Source: M55B167 sp964406095 (GTDB lineage Bacteria; Verrucomicrobiota; Kiritimatiellia; RFP12; UBA1067). From it: a DNA stretch of 5,255 nucleotides. The translations under genes and the position numbers were made by a program. A model generated the notes under the pieces. It made no database searches. It was given only the letters and a program-made list of their open reading frames with translations, and had not been told where the DNA came from. Where the stretch lies: assembly GCA_964406095.1 (NCBI GenBank), contig CAYOQJ010000110.1:1-5255 (forward strand), read 5' to 3'. Shown piece by piece: positions 1 to 5,150 of this stretch. Positions within the stretch are counted from its first letter, which is position 1. Each line of letters begins with the position of its first letter.

Positions 1-1058
1 TGTTTTGAAAATGCCGGACGGCTCAGAGCCAGATGCCGCGCAGCCTCCCTGGCAAAGTAGGCGCGGCGCTGCTCCTCTGTTTTCGGCAGATAGTGCTCCA
101 TCCAGCGAGTGCCGACTCTCTCGGCAACGGCCAGCGAATGCACGATACTCTTGAGGGCGCGCCTCCCCGCCACCTTTTTGAAATCCTGCTCAGTCTCGTC
201 AAAATCAGCCGCAACCTTGAAAGCCGCATAACCCGCCCGCTCACAGACACCCTGACCCGCCAGACAGGCATCAACGGCATCGCCGGAGGCTTCGTTAACC
301 TGCACGCTGCCTTGGAAGACAAAGACGCTGGAGCTGCCCTCTTTCACTGAAACACTGAAAATCGTGCCCATGTCCCAGATGTCGAGGGTGGCGGTCTGCA
401 CCTGGAAACCGACAGCTTGAGACGGCACATGCGCCAGCAGGCTGCCGCGTTCCAGCCAGACCTTCATGGTGTTTTCAACCATGAGTTCAACAGGTCCCAC
501 CAGGGAAAGTTCCACACCGGATCCCAGCCTGATGCACATTTCACCGGAAGTCAGCCGTACAACGCCTGCGGCATCGGGCGGCAGTTCAACTCCGGCGGCG
601 TTGTTTTGACTCAGCAGCGTCAGCGAGTTGTCCTCCCTGGTTTCTGCATAAGCTGCCCTGCTTCTCTTTGCCATTTCACGCTGATGACGTGAGATTCCCG
701 TCTGAAACAGAGCGATGATGCCAATAAGCACGGCAAAAGAGGCTACTAATATCCGCCAGGATACATGTTGCTCAGTCAGCAGGGCTCTCGTCGCCGTGAT
801 GAAGCGCAACGACTGGATGTGGCGGGATATCTCCATCGCATGAGCCACCCGCTCGACCACATCCGCGGGCATCCGCAGATCTACCACCGCCGTATTGAAG
901 AGCCGCGGCCATTGCCGCATCCTTATCTGCTCCGCCTCCAGAAAATCTCGGCAGACCTCACACGACGCGATGTGCTCCATCACGGCACGCTCAGCCGCTG
1001 GACTCAGATTGTAATCCAGCAGATCGTAACACTCTTGTTGGCAATGTTCACAAGTCAT
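1..1058 (-). CDS. Membrane anti-sigma factor with zinc-finger and FecR domains (partial, runs off left edge)
   Basis: The frame is open from ATG at 1058 to the window edge, giving 352 visible codons with no stop, so the C-terminus is missing. Residues 1-40 look like a zinc-finger anti-sigma domain: Cys3, Cys6 and Cys10, then His29-x3-Cys33-x2-Cys36 (HIASCEVC). One hydrophobic segment at about 103-120 (ILVASFAVLIGIIALF) should span the inner membrane. Residues about 165-260 match the FecR pattern of short beta strands (RLTSGE, WLERGSLLAHV, DMGTIFSVSV, VFVFQGSVQV) and should be periplasmic. A charged helical stretch follows from about 285. In this family the N-terminal domain holds a sigma factor inactive and the periplasmic part senses or transmits a signal. 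The ECF sigma gene lies 116 bases upstream on the same strand, so it is the obvious partner. The ligand is unknown. Family assignment is firm; the anti-sigma role is inferred from domain and neighbour. Confidence 0.88.
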   Translation of the reverse strand, partial: MTCEHCQQECYDLLDYNLSPAAERAVMEHIASCEVCRDFLEAEQIRMRQWPRLFNTAVVDLRMPADVVERVAHAMEISRHIQSLRFITATRALLTEQHVSWRILVASFAVLIGIIALFQTGISRHQREMAKRSRAAYAETREDNSLTLLSQNNAAGVELPPDAAGVVRLTSGEMCIRLGSGVELSLVGPVELMVENTMKVWLERGSLLAHVPSQAVGFQVQTATLDIWDMGTIFSVSVKEGSSSVFVFQGSVQVNEASGDAVDACLAGQGVCERAGYAAFKVAADFDETEQDFKKVAGRRALKSIVHSLAVAERVGTRWMEHYLPKTEEQRRAYFAREAARHLALSRPAFSK

Positions 1059-1074
1059 AATGCTTCTCTGTCAG

Positions 1075-1103
1075 GTAAGTTGCACTCTCAGGAGAAAAGG
1101 TTC
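1075..1103 (-). promoter_or_regulatory. Putative ECF-sigma promoter of the anti-sigma/FecR gene
   Basis: On the minus strand GAACCTTTT (1103-1095) is followed after 11 bases by GCAACTTAC (1083-1075). Read as GAACCTT-N16-ACTTAC, it has the AAC core and spacing typical of ECF promoters. The same arrangement occurs upstream of the sigma gene. An AT-rich stretch just upstream (about 1106-1125) could act as an UP element. The predicted transcript would start near 1068, about 10 bases before the ATG, with AGAGAAG as a weak ribosome site. Confidence 0.6.
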
Positions 1104-1174
1104 ACTCTAATTGCAAATTAATATAAGCAGCTACTCAGAGTTTACTGTTTCCGGCTTATTCGGCGGCATGCTGT

Positions 1175-1684
1175 TCACTCCGGCTTGATCTCTTCCGGCA
1201 GCAGTGTTTTTAATTTGGCTGTCGCGCTGAAAAGGCGGGATTTCACAGTGCCGGGCGGAATTTGCAGGGTCTCCGCAACCTCCGCGATAGTCATCTCTCC
1301 ATAATAACGCAGCAGCACAACCTCCTGCAAAGGAGTCGAGAGCTGACGGACTGCCGCCGCCAGTTGATCGGCAACGGCCTGCTGGTCAAGCCTGCTCCCC
1401 GCCGCCGGCTGCTCTGCCGCAACATCAGGAACCTCATCCATATAGGTCAGCAACGAGCGCGAACGTTTACGCCACACCATGCGGTTGACGTTGAAGAGAA
1501 TTCCATACAGCCAGGAGAAAAAAGAACTTTTGCCCTTGAACCCATTGACGGAGCGCACCGCTCGCTCCAGCGTCTCAATCATGAGATCCTGCGCATCCGT
1601 CTCGTTCCCGCAGAGCAGGTGGGCCGCTTTGAGCACACGTCCACCATACTGATCAACCAGGAGGCTGACAGCCTGTGCATCCAC
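1175..1684 (-). CDS. ECF-family RNA polymerase sigma-70 factor
   Basis: The coordinates give the shortest form, from the only conventional start codon in the frame (GTG at 1684; 169 aa). Residues about 8-76 form sigma region 2, with the polymerase-binding helix DAQDLMIETLERA and the -10 recognition/melting part GKSSFFSWLYGILFNVNRMV. A variable acidic/Ala/Pro linker follows at about 82-100. Residues about 102-157 form region 4, whose helix-turn-helix TIAEVAETLQIPPGTVKSRL binds the -35 element. There is no sigma region 3, as expected for ECF factors. The frame stays open upstream to TAG at 1748-1750, and that stretch encodes INDLIRRLQQRE, the usual first helix of ECF region 2. The protein therefore probably starts near CTG at 1738 (187 aa). 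The FecR/zinc-finger gene downstream is the likely antagonist. A shared promoter-like motif before both genes suggests autoregulation. The stimulus and other targets cannot be seen here. Confidence 0.93.
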   Translation of the reverse strand: MDAQAVSLLVDQYGGRVLKAAHLLCGNETDAQDLMIETLERAVRSVNGFKGKSSFFSWLYGILFNVNRMVWRKRSRSLLTYMDEVPDVAAEQPAAGSRLDQQAVADQLAAAVRQLSTPLQEVVLLRYYGEMTIAEVAETLQIPPGTVKSRLFSATAKLKTLLPEEIKPE

Positions 1685-1753
1685 TTCCCGCTGCTGTAAA
1701 CGGCGGATAAGATCATTTATGTCACTGGACGTTTTCAGATGAGCTCTCTATCT

Positions 1754-1782
1754 GTCAGTTGCCTTCTATACCCAAAAGGTTC
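1754..1782 (-). promoter_or_regulatory. Putative autoregulated ECF-sigma promoter of the sigma factor gene
   Basis: On the minus strand GAACCTTTT (1782-1774) is followed after exactly 11 bases by GCAACTGAC (1762-1754), the same bipartite motif as at 1075-1103. Read as GAACCTT-N16-ACTGAC it resembles RpoE-type ECF promoters, which have an AAC-core -35 and a TCTGA-like -10. It lies between the upstream operon's terminator and the sigma gene. The predicted transcript start is near 1747, about 9 bases before the CTG at 1738 or about 63 bases before the GTG at 1684. Confidence 0.6.
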
Positions 1783-1813
1783 GCTTCAAACGCCCTCTTT
1801 TTTACGTATCCAC

Positions 1814-1843
1814 AAAAAAAGAGGCTCTGCGTTGCGGAGCCTC
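1814..1843 (-). terminator. Intrinsic terminator of the ydbH-ynbE-ydbL operon
   Basis: On the minus strand GAGGCTC (1843-1837) and GAGCCTC (1827-1821) form a perfect 7-bp GC-rich stem around a 9-base loop, followed at once by seven T residues (1820-1814). It lies 41 bases past the ydbL stop codon and upstream of the sigma gene, so it separates the two transcription units. There is no T run on the plus-strand side, so it works in one direction only. Confidence 0.9.
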
Positions 1844-1884
1844 CTGGATTCATCTCAAATTCCGTTTTTATCTCAAGTTGTGCG

Positions 1885-2235
1885 CTATTTGTTTTTTTTG
1901 AGATCATCCGCCTTCTTGCGGTTGATTCTACCTGCGGCACGTGCAATCGCTTCAACCCTGGTTTTGTTCTCGCGGGCGATAGCCTCATACCCGATTTTCC
2001 GGTCATTGTTTTCAGCGTCAACAACCTTGCGCTGATCTTTACCAGATCCTGAAGCGGGCACAAGATAACCGTTTGCGCCCTCGACAGCCGCACCGTTGAG
2101 CAACAGCGCCTTTACTTTGTCCCAACGCTCTTTACGCCGGGCATGGGCATCATCCTTAGCATCCGACAGAACCGTCAACGCTGTCAGCGCCATGCAAAAT
2201 AAAACAGTAAGAAAACTCTTTCGCCTGCCTGTCAT
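1885..2235 (-). CDS. ydbL: YdbL-family (DUF1318) periplasmic protein
   Basis: This 116-aa protein has an N-terminal signal peptide: basic TGRRK, then hydrophobic FLTVLFCMALTALTVL, with likely cleavage near residue 26. The DUF1318 signature follows, GANGYLVP at 53-60 and VVDAENNDRKIGYEAIAREN at 71-90, then a helix to about 102. E. coli YdbL has the same order of elements (GYLVAL, then ADINAERKASYQQLAKQN). The E. coli C-terminal tail with a GKWVRK-like end is missing here and is replaced by a short Lys-rich end (KKADDLKKNK). AAGGAG sits 7 bases before the ATG, which fixes the start. It is the last gene of the operon, 59 bases after ynbE. In E. coli, YdbL is reported to modulate YdbH-YnbE complexes in the periplasm; the same role here is inferred from family and synteny. 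Confidence 0.85.
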   Translation of the reverse strand: MTGRRKSFLTVLFCMALTALTVLSDAKDDAHARRKERWDKVKALLLNGAAVEGANGYLVPASGSGKDQRKVVDAENNDRKIGYEAIARENKTRVEAIARAAGRINRKKADDLKKNK

Positions 2236-2294
2236 GATCTCTCTCCTTTATCTATAATTATCAGCATTTAAATTCTAAAACGATCCCGTCCGTC

Positions 2295-2453
2295 TCAATC
2301 CTGCACATCCAAAAACTCCTCCAGGTCACGTTGCACCTTAAGATTGATATCCATTGTGATATGAATCGGCTCAACCTTGTGCTCGGTCTTCAAGCTGAAA
2401 CAACCCGCAAATATCGTGGCGGCAACAAAACTAATCAGCACATATTTCATCAT
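2295..2453 (-). CDS. ynbE: YnbE-like outer-membrane lipoprotein
   Basis: This 52-aa small lipoprotein has a short signal peptide (MMKYVLISFVAATIFAG) ending at a lipobox-like IFAGC, with Cys18 as the lipidated residue; Phe at -3 is slightly off consensus. Residue 19 is Phe rather than Asp, so by the E. coli rule it would be sorted to the outer membrane. The mature part contains EPIHITMDINLKV, matching the PITINMNVKI segment of E. coli YnbE (61 aa). The start is one of two tandem ATGs (2453 and 2450) behind the Shine-Dalgarno GAGGGAG (2462-2456). Its spacing fits the second ATG slightly better. The frame also extends upstream to an ATG at 2537, but that start lacks a good ribosome site and would bury the lipoprotein signal. 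In E. coli, YnbE partners YdbH at the outer membrane. Confidence 0.83.
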   Translation of the reverse strand: MMKYVLISFVAATIFAGCFSLKTEHKVEPIHITMDINLKVQRDLEEFLDVQD

Positions 2454-2455
2454 AT

Positions 2456-2462
2456 CTCCCTC
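2456..2462 (-). promoter_or_regulatory. Ribosome binding site deciding the ynbE start
   Basis: GAGGGAG lies 2 bases before ATG 2453 and 5 bases before ATG 2450. It supports the short, lipobox-bearing form over an extension to ATG 2537. Confidence 0.75.
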
Positions 2463-2544
2463 TTTCCAACTGTAAGCAGACGACATGCCAAAAGCAAGAA
2501 CAAAAAAAATCCAATCTAAAGGTTTACAGTTTTTCATCTGCGTC

Positions 2545-4770
2545 TCATCGTGATTTCACCCGCTGCAAATCCAGACCCAGATTCAGCAGCTCCTCCAGAG
2601 GTCCGTTCAGGTTCAAACTCAAGTCCACCGGAGCTGGCCGTCTGGCATAGTTGGAACGACCGGTAAGTCTTAGACGCAGAGATGAATTTTCCGCATCCTG
2701 TGGATCGAGATCAAGTCTGATGGTATTAAGATCAAGGTCACTCAGAGCGCGGGCTATCTCATCGACATCACTACTGACACCGGCGCGCCGCAACAGCATG
2801 GCCATATCGGAGGGGTCATTGATTCGCAGATAGCCGTTCTGCCCAGGCAGAGAGTATAGATAACCGGTGGACAACTCAACTCGGTCTCCATTCAGATTCA
2901 CCGGGAATCTGCCATAAAGCACACCTTCCATCCTGCCTTCAAAGGGCATAAGTAGCTCAAAAACCGAACCCAGATTGACACGGTCGGCATAGATTGTGAA
3001 CTCGGAGAGTATGCGCACACCCTCGTCAAAGCCAGCATGGATGGCGTAAGCATGCAGAAAGCCGCCAGCCCAGCCGATGCGAGCGGACTCGATGCTCAAC
3101 TTTTCGTCGATTACAGAAAAATACGCCTCTCCATCCATCATTATGATGTTTCCGATTTCCAAGGTGCGTACAGCTAGCCGTGGCCGTTTGCGTGAACGAA
3201 TTCCGCTATCATACGCCAGCGGCAGGTCAAGTGAGACTCCCTCGACGCGCACTTTATCCCTTATAAAACTTCCGTCACTCAGTGTGAACTTACCTGAGAG
3301 CGATGAACCTGATCTCCGCTGATCATAAGCAAGGTCAATTTGCACCGTACCGCTGAATTCTGAATCGCTTACTAGCTCAGGGTCAATCAGTCTGATTATG
3401 CAGCTCTGATTATCGATACGGAGCGGCGGAATCTTCACAGCGCAGCGGGCTGCATGCGGCGTGCGAAGCGGCAGATGCGCATCGAATGTTATTGAAAAAT
3501 CGTCCTTTGTTGTGATCACTCCGCAGCGAAGTTTCAATACACTCTCCGCAAATAGAATCATTGGCGACATAGGTTTGAATTCGACCCCCCTCACTGCGAA
3601 ACGATCCCATTTCAGATCGGTGCGCCCATTGACATAGCCGTTGGTCGCGAGCGTGAAAAAATTCACGAAATCGAGCTCTCTGATCTCAAGCGTCCGGGCG
3701 AGGTCGCAGTCGAAACCCTCAAGTGCCAGTGAACCTGAGAGCTCAGCAGCGGCAATCTCACTGATTTTTATTCGGGGCATCGCAATTTTCAGTTTCAAAG
3801 AATCCATCTGATTGGAGAAGATCATCTCACCGGGTATCTCTTTAATATCCAAAACCGGTCCAGGCAGGGAGAGCTCGGCAGCACCGCTCAGATCAACGGC
3901 GGTTCCCTGTAAATCGGCACACATCCGCATGGCGGACACAACTGAGCCAGCCTTCATTTCAAGCCTTCGCCGTGGATCATCTTCGACATTTTCGAGATGA
4001 AGGCTCCATTCGGGCTGCCCGGAAAGATTGTTAACTTTCAGGTCACCGGTCAGCCTGAGGATATCGGGTTGAAGCGAGAGTTCCTCCGGCAACAGCCCCT
4101 TCAGCTGCAGCTCACCCGACAGATTTGAGCGAATAGCCGAAGGCAGCGGCTTATCAAAGTTCAGGTCGGCAGAACCCTTTGCCACCAGAATTCTGCCTCC
4201 GGGCAGAGTGTACTCGATGTTGCAACTTACCACCGCGTTTAAATCCTTCATTCGAACAGAGAGTGCGAGTCGGCCCTGTTCAATATCACGATGATCTCTG
4301 ATAGCAATTCGACCGCGTTTCAACTCAAGGGGCGGCAGCTCAAACTGCGTAAGCGCATCAAGCTGCGGATCATTCCGGGAAGATGCATATTGCTGAAGCA
4401 ACGCCTTGATGCGCGTAACAGCTTCGCACTGCGGACTATTGTGCTCATCCAGTGAGACGCTTGTACGCATATAACCGACCTCAACATTATCAAGGACACC
4501 CTTGACAATACGGAGCGGGGAATAGAGAACCTTAACTGATGAAAGATACAGAAAAGGATCACGCTGATCACCCCAAACCAGATCATTCATTTCAAAACGG
4601 AACGGTGAGAGTTCAGAGAGAGTGAAATCAAGATCATATACCCCCGCATTATACAGCTCACGTCGAATCAGCTGATCCGCGATTTTAATGCGCTGCAGGT
4701 AGAGATAAGCAGAGAGAACAAGCACCAGAACAATTCCCAGTCGGAACAGACAACCCCAGGCTCTGAGCAT
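2545..4770 (-). CDS. ydbH: YdbH-family AsmA-like intermembrane lipid transport protein
   Basis: The protein is 741 aa, shorter than E. coli YdbH (about 880). One N-terminal membrane anchor at about 9-26 (FRLGIVLVLVLSAYLYLQ) is followed by a long periplasmic region of alternating hydrophobic and polar beta strands with few cysteines, as in AsmA-like bridge proteins. The C-terminal 130 residues carry the YdbH domain pattern: FEGRMEGVLYGRFPV at about 610, then ELSTGYLYSLPGQNGYLRI, a helical ALSDLDL stretch, and a final PVDLSLNLNGPLEELLNLGL. That end is the part that meets the outer-membrane partner. The start is set by AAGGAGG 4 bases before ATG 4770; an in-frame ATG at 4815 lacks such a site. 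Its stop is 91 bases before ynbE, and ynbE and ydbL follow in E. coli order. In E. coli, YdbH, TamB and YhdP redundantly move phospholipid to the outer membrane. The role here is inferred from family and synteny. Confidence 0.87.
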   Translation of the reverse strand: MLRAWGCLFRLGIVLVLVLSAYLYLQRIKIADQLIRRELYNAGVYDLDFTLSELSPFRFEMNDLVWGDQRDPFLYLSSVKVLYSPLRIVKGVLDNVEVGYMRTSVSLDEHNSPQCEAVTRIKALLQQYASSRNDPQLDALTQFELPPLELKRGRIAIRDHRDIEQGRLALSVRMKDLNAVVSCNIEYTLPGGRILVAKGSADLNFDKPLPSAIRSNLSGELQLKGLLPEELSLQPDILRLTGDLKVNNLSGQPEWSLHLENVEDDPRRRLEMKAGSVVSAMRMCADLQGTAVDLSGAAELSLPGPVLDIKEIPGEMIFSNQMDSLKLKIAMPRIKISEIAAAELSGSLALEGFDCDLARTLEIRELDFVNFFTLATNGYVNGRTDLKWDRFAVRGVEFKPMSPMILFAESVLKLRCGVITTKDDFSITFDAHLPLRTPHAARCAVKIPPLRIDNQSCIIRLIDPELVSDSEFSGTVQIDLAYDQRRSGSSLSGKFTLSDGSFIRDKVRVEGVSLDLPLAYDSGIRSRKRPRLAVRTLEIGNIIMMDGEAYFSVIDEKLSIESARIGWAGGFLHAYAIHAGFDEGVRILSEFTIYADRVNLGSVFELLMPFEGRMEGVLYGRFPVNLNGDRVELSTGYLYSLPGQNGYLRINDPSDMAMLLRRAGVSSDVDEIARALSDLDLNTIRLDLDPQDAENSSLRLRLTGRSNYARRPAPVDLSLNLNGPLEELLNLGLDLQRVKSR

Positions 4771-4774
4771 TGCT

Positions 4775-4781
4775 CCTCCTT
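4775..4781 (-). promoter_or_regulatory. Strong ribosome binding site deciding the ydbH start
   Basis: AAGGAGG on the minus strand ends 4 bases before ATG 4770. Starting there places the membrane anchor 8 residues from the N-terminus. The alternative ATG at 4815 would add 15 residues and has no comparable site. Confidence 0.85.
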
Positions 4782-4826
4782 GCCTCCCCCCCGATTTTTC
4801 AGCTCTAAACCACATGTATATAACTT

Positions 4827-4856
4827 ATTGTAAAGCAAATACAGTGCCCTTGCCAA
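4827..4856 (-). promoter_or_regulatory. Putative housekeeping promoter of the ydbH-ynbE-ydbL operon
   Basis: TTGGCA (4856-4851) and TACAAT (4832-4827), each one base from the sigma-70 consensus, are separated by 18 bases. Transcription would start near 4820, leaving a leader of about 50 bases before ATG 4770. The -35 box overlaps that of the divergent tRNA promoter. Confidence 0.6.
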
Positions 4857-4878
4857 GAATGTAATTTTCTGCTATTTT
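4850..4878 (+). promoter_or_regulatory. Putative promoter of tRNA-Arg
   Basis: TTGCCA (4850-4855) and TATTTT (4873-4878) are 17 bases apart. The predicted start near 4885 leaves only a short leader before the mature tRNA 5' end at 4892. The -10 box matches 4 of 6 consensus bases, so this is a moderate call. Confidence 0.5.
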
Positions 4879-4891
4879 TCTTGCACTTTAA

Positions 4892-4968
4892 AGGCCAGTA
4901 GCTCAGTTGGACAGAGTGTCAGATTCCTAATCTGAAAGTCGCGGGTTCGAGCCCCGCCTGGCCTACCA
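4892..4968 (+). tRNA. tRNA-Arg (anticodon CCT), CCA encoded
   Basis: A full cloverleaf can be folded. The acceptor AGGCCAG pairs perfectly with CTGGCCT. The D arm is GCTC/GAGT with one G-T pair. The anticodon stem TCAGA/TCTGA surrounds the loop TTCCTAA, giving anticodon CCT, which reads the Arg codon AGG. A 5-base variable loop (AAGTC) follows, then the T arm GCGGG-TTCGAGC-CCCGC. Discriminator base A is followed by a genome-encoded CCA (4966-4968). No terminator hairpin follows. A recombinase gene ends 182 bases downstream, so the 3' half of this tRNA is a candidate integration site. Confidence 0.96.
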
Positions 4969-4979
4969 TTAAAAAACAC

Positions 4980-5105
4980 TTTAAACCCGCATCTTAACCA
5001 ATGTTTACATGGGTTTCATTGAAACAATCCATTTAAACCCCCGTTCTAGCTTTCCCTTGCTTTTCCTTGCTTTGCGTGCATTAACTATAACCTTAAAATA
5101 AACCC
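4980..5105. repeat. Cluster of TAAACCC repeats between tRNA-Arg and the recombinase gene
   Basis: TAAACCC occurs at 4982-4988, 5034-5040 and 5099-5105. The first two copies extend to TTTAAACCC and the first and third to TAAACCCGC. A near-inverted copy, GGGTTTC, lies at 5011-5017, inside a small hairpin (GTTTC 5013-5017, loop ATT, GAAAC 5021-5025, with flanking ATGG/CCAT). The stretch 4969-5150 contains no credible gene. The repeats could be recombinase binding sites, but chance in an AT-rich gap is not excluded. Confidence 0.4.
5050..5079 (+). repeat. Three imperfect 10-bp tandem repeats
   Basis: The units are CTTTCCCTTG, CTTTTCCTTG and CTTTGCGTGC. The first two differ at one base; the third matches only at its start and at a few later positions. 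No function can be assigned. Confidence 0.4.
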
Positions 5106-5150
5106 GCCCGATCATATTCGTTTACGTTCGTATTTTCGACCCATTTCCAC

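Noticed and set aside
33..1121. Plus-strand open frames at 33-350, 417-692 and 765-1121, and a minus-strand frame at 23-322
   Set aside because: All lie over the continuous FecR/zinc-finger reading frame, lack ribosome sites and family motifs, and have compositions typical of shadow frames.
1262..1699. Plus-strand open frame opposite the sigma gene
   Set aside because: It is antisense to a clear ECF sigma factor, and its protein shows no domain or signal.
1765..1770. TATAGA as a sigma-70 -10 box for the sigma gene
   Set aside because: No good TTGACA-like box lies 16-18 bases upstream, and the sequence falls within the unconserved gap of the shared ECF-type motif.
1739..2093. Overlapping open frames at 1739-2035 and 1759-2052 (plus) and 1755-2093 (minus)
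   Set aside because: They run through the intrinsic terminator, the sigma promoter region and the YdbL gene. The hydrophobic look of the plus-strand products comes from the T-rich complement of the Lys-rich YdbL end.
4527..4539. Plus-strand GAACCTTAACTGA inside ydbH as a third copy of the ECF motif
   Set aside because: The two halves are fused without the 11-16 base spacer, it lies inside a coding region, and no plus-strand gene follows.
2545..4856. Smaller open frames within ydbH (such as 2651-2833, 3077-3322, 3410-3610, 3812-4000, 4320-4586, 4668-4856)
   Set aside because: Shadow frames of a long, well-supported gene, with no motifs or ribosome sites.
4969..5150. attC or attI recombination site beside the recombinase
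   Set aside because: No convincing paired GTTRRRY and RYYYAAC boxes are visible, and the inverted repeats are too short for an attC structure.
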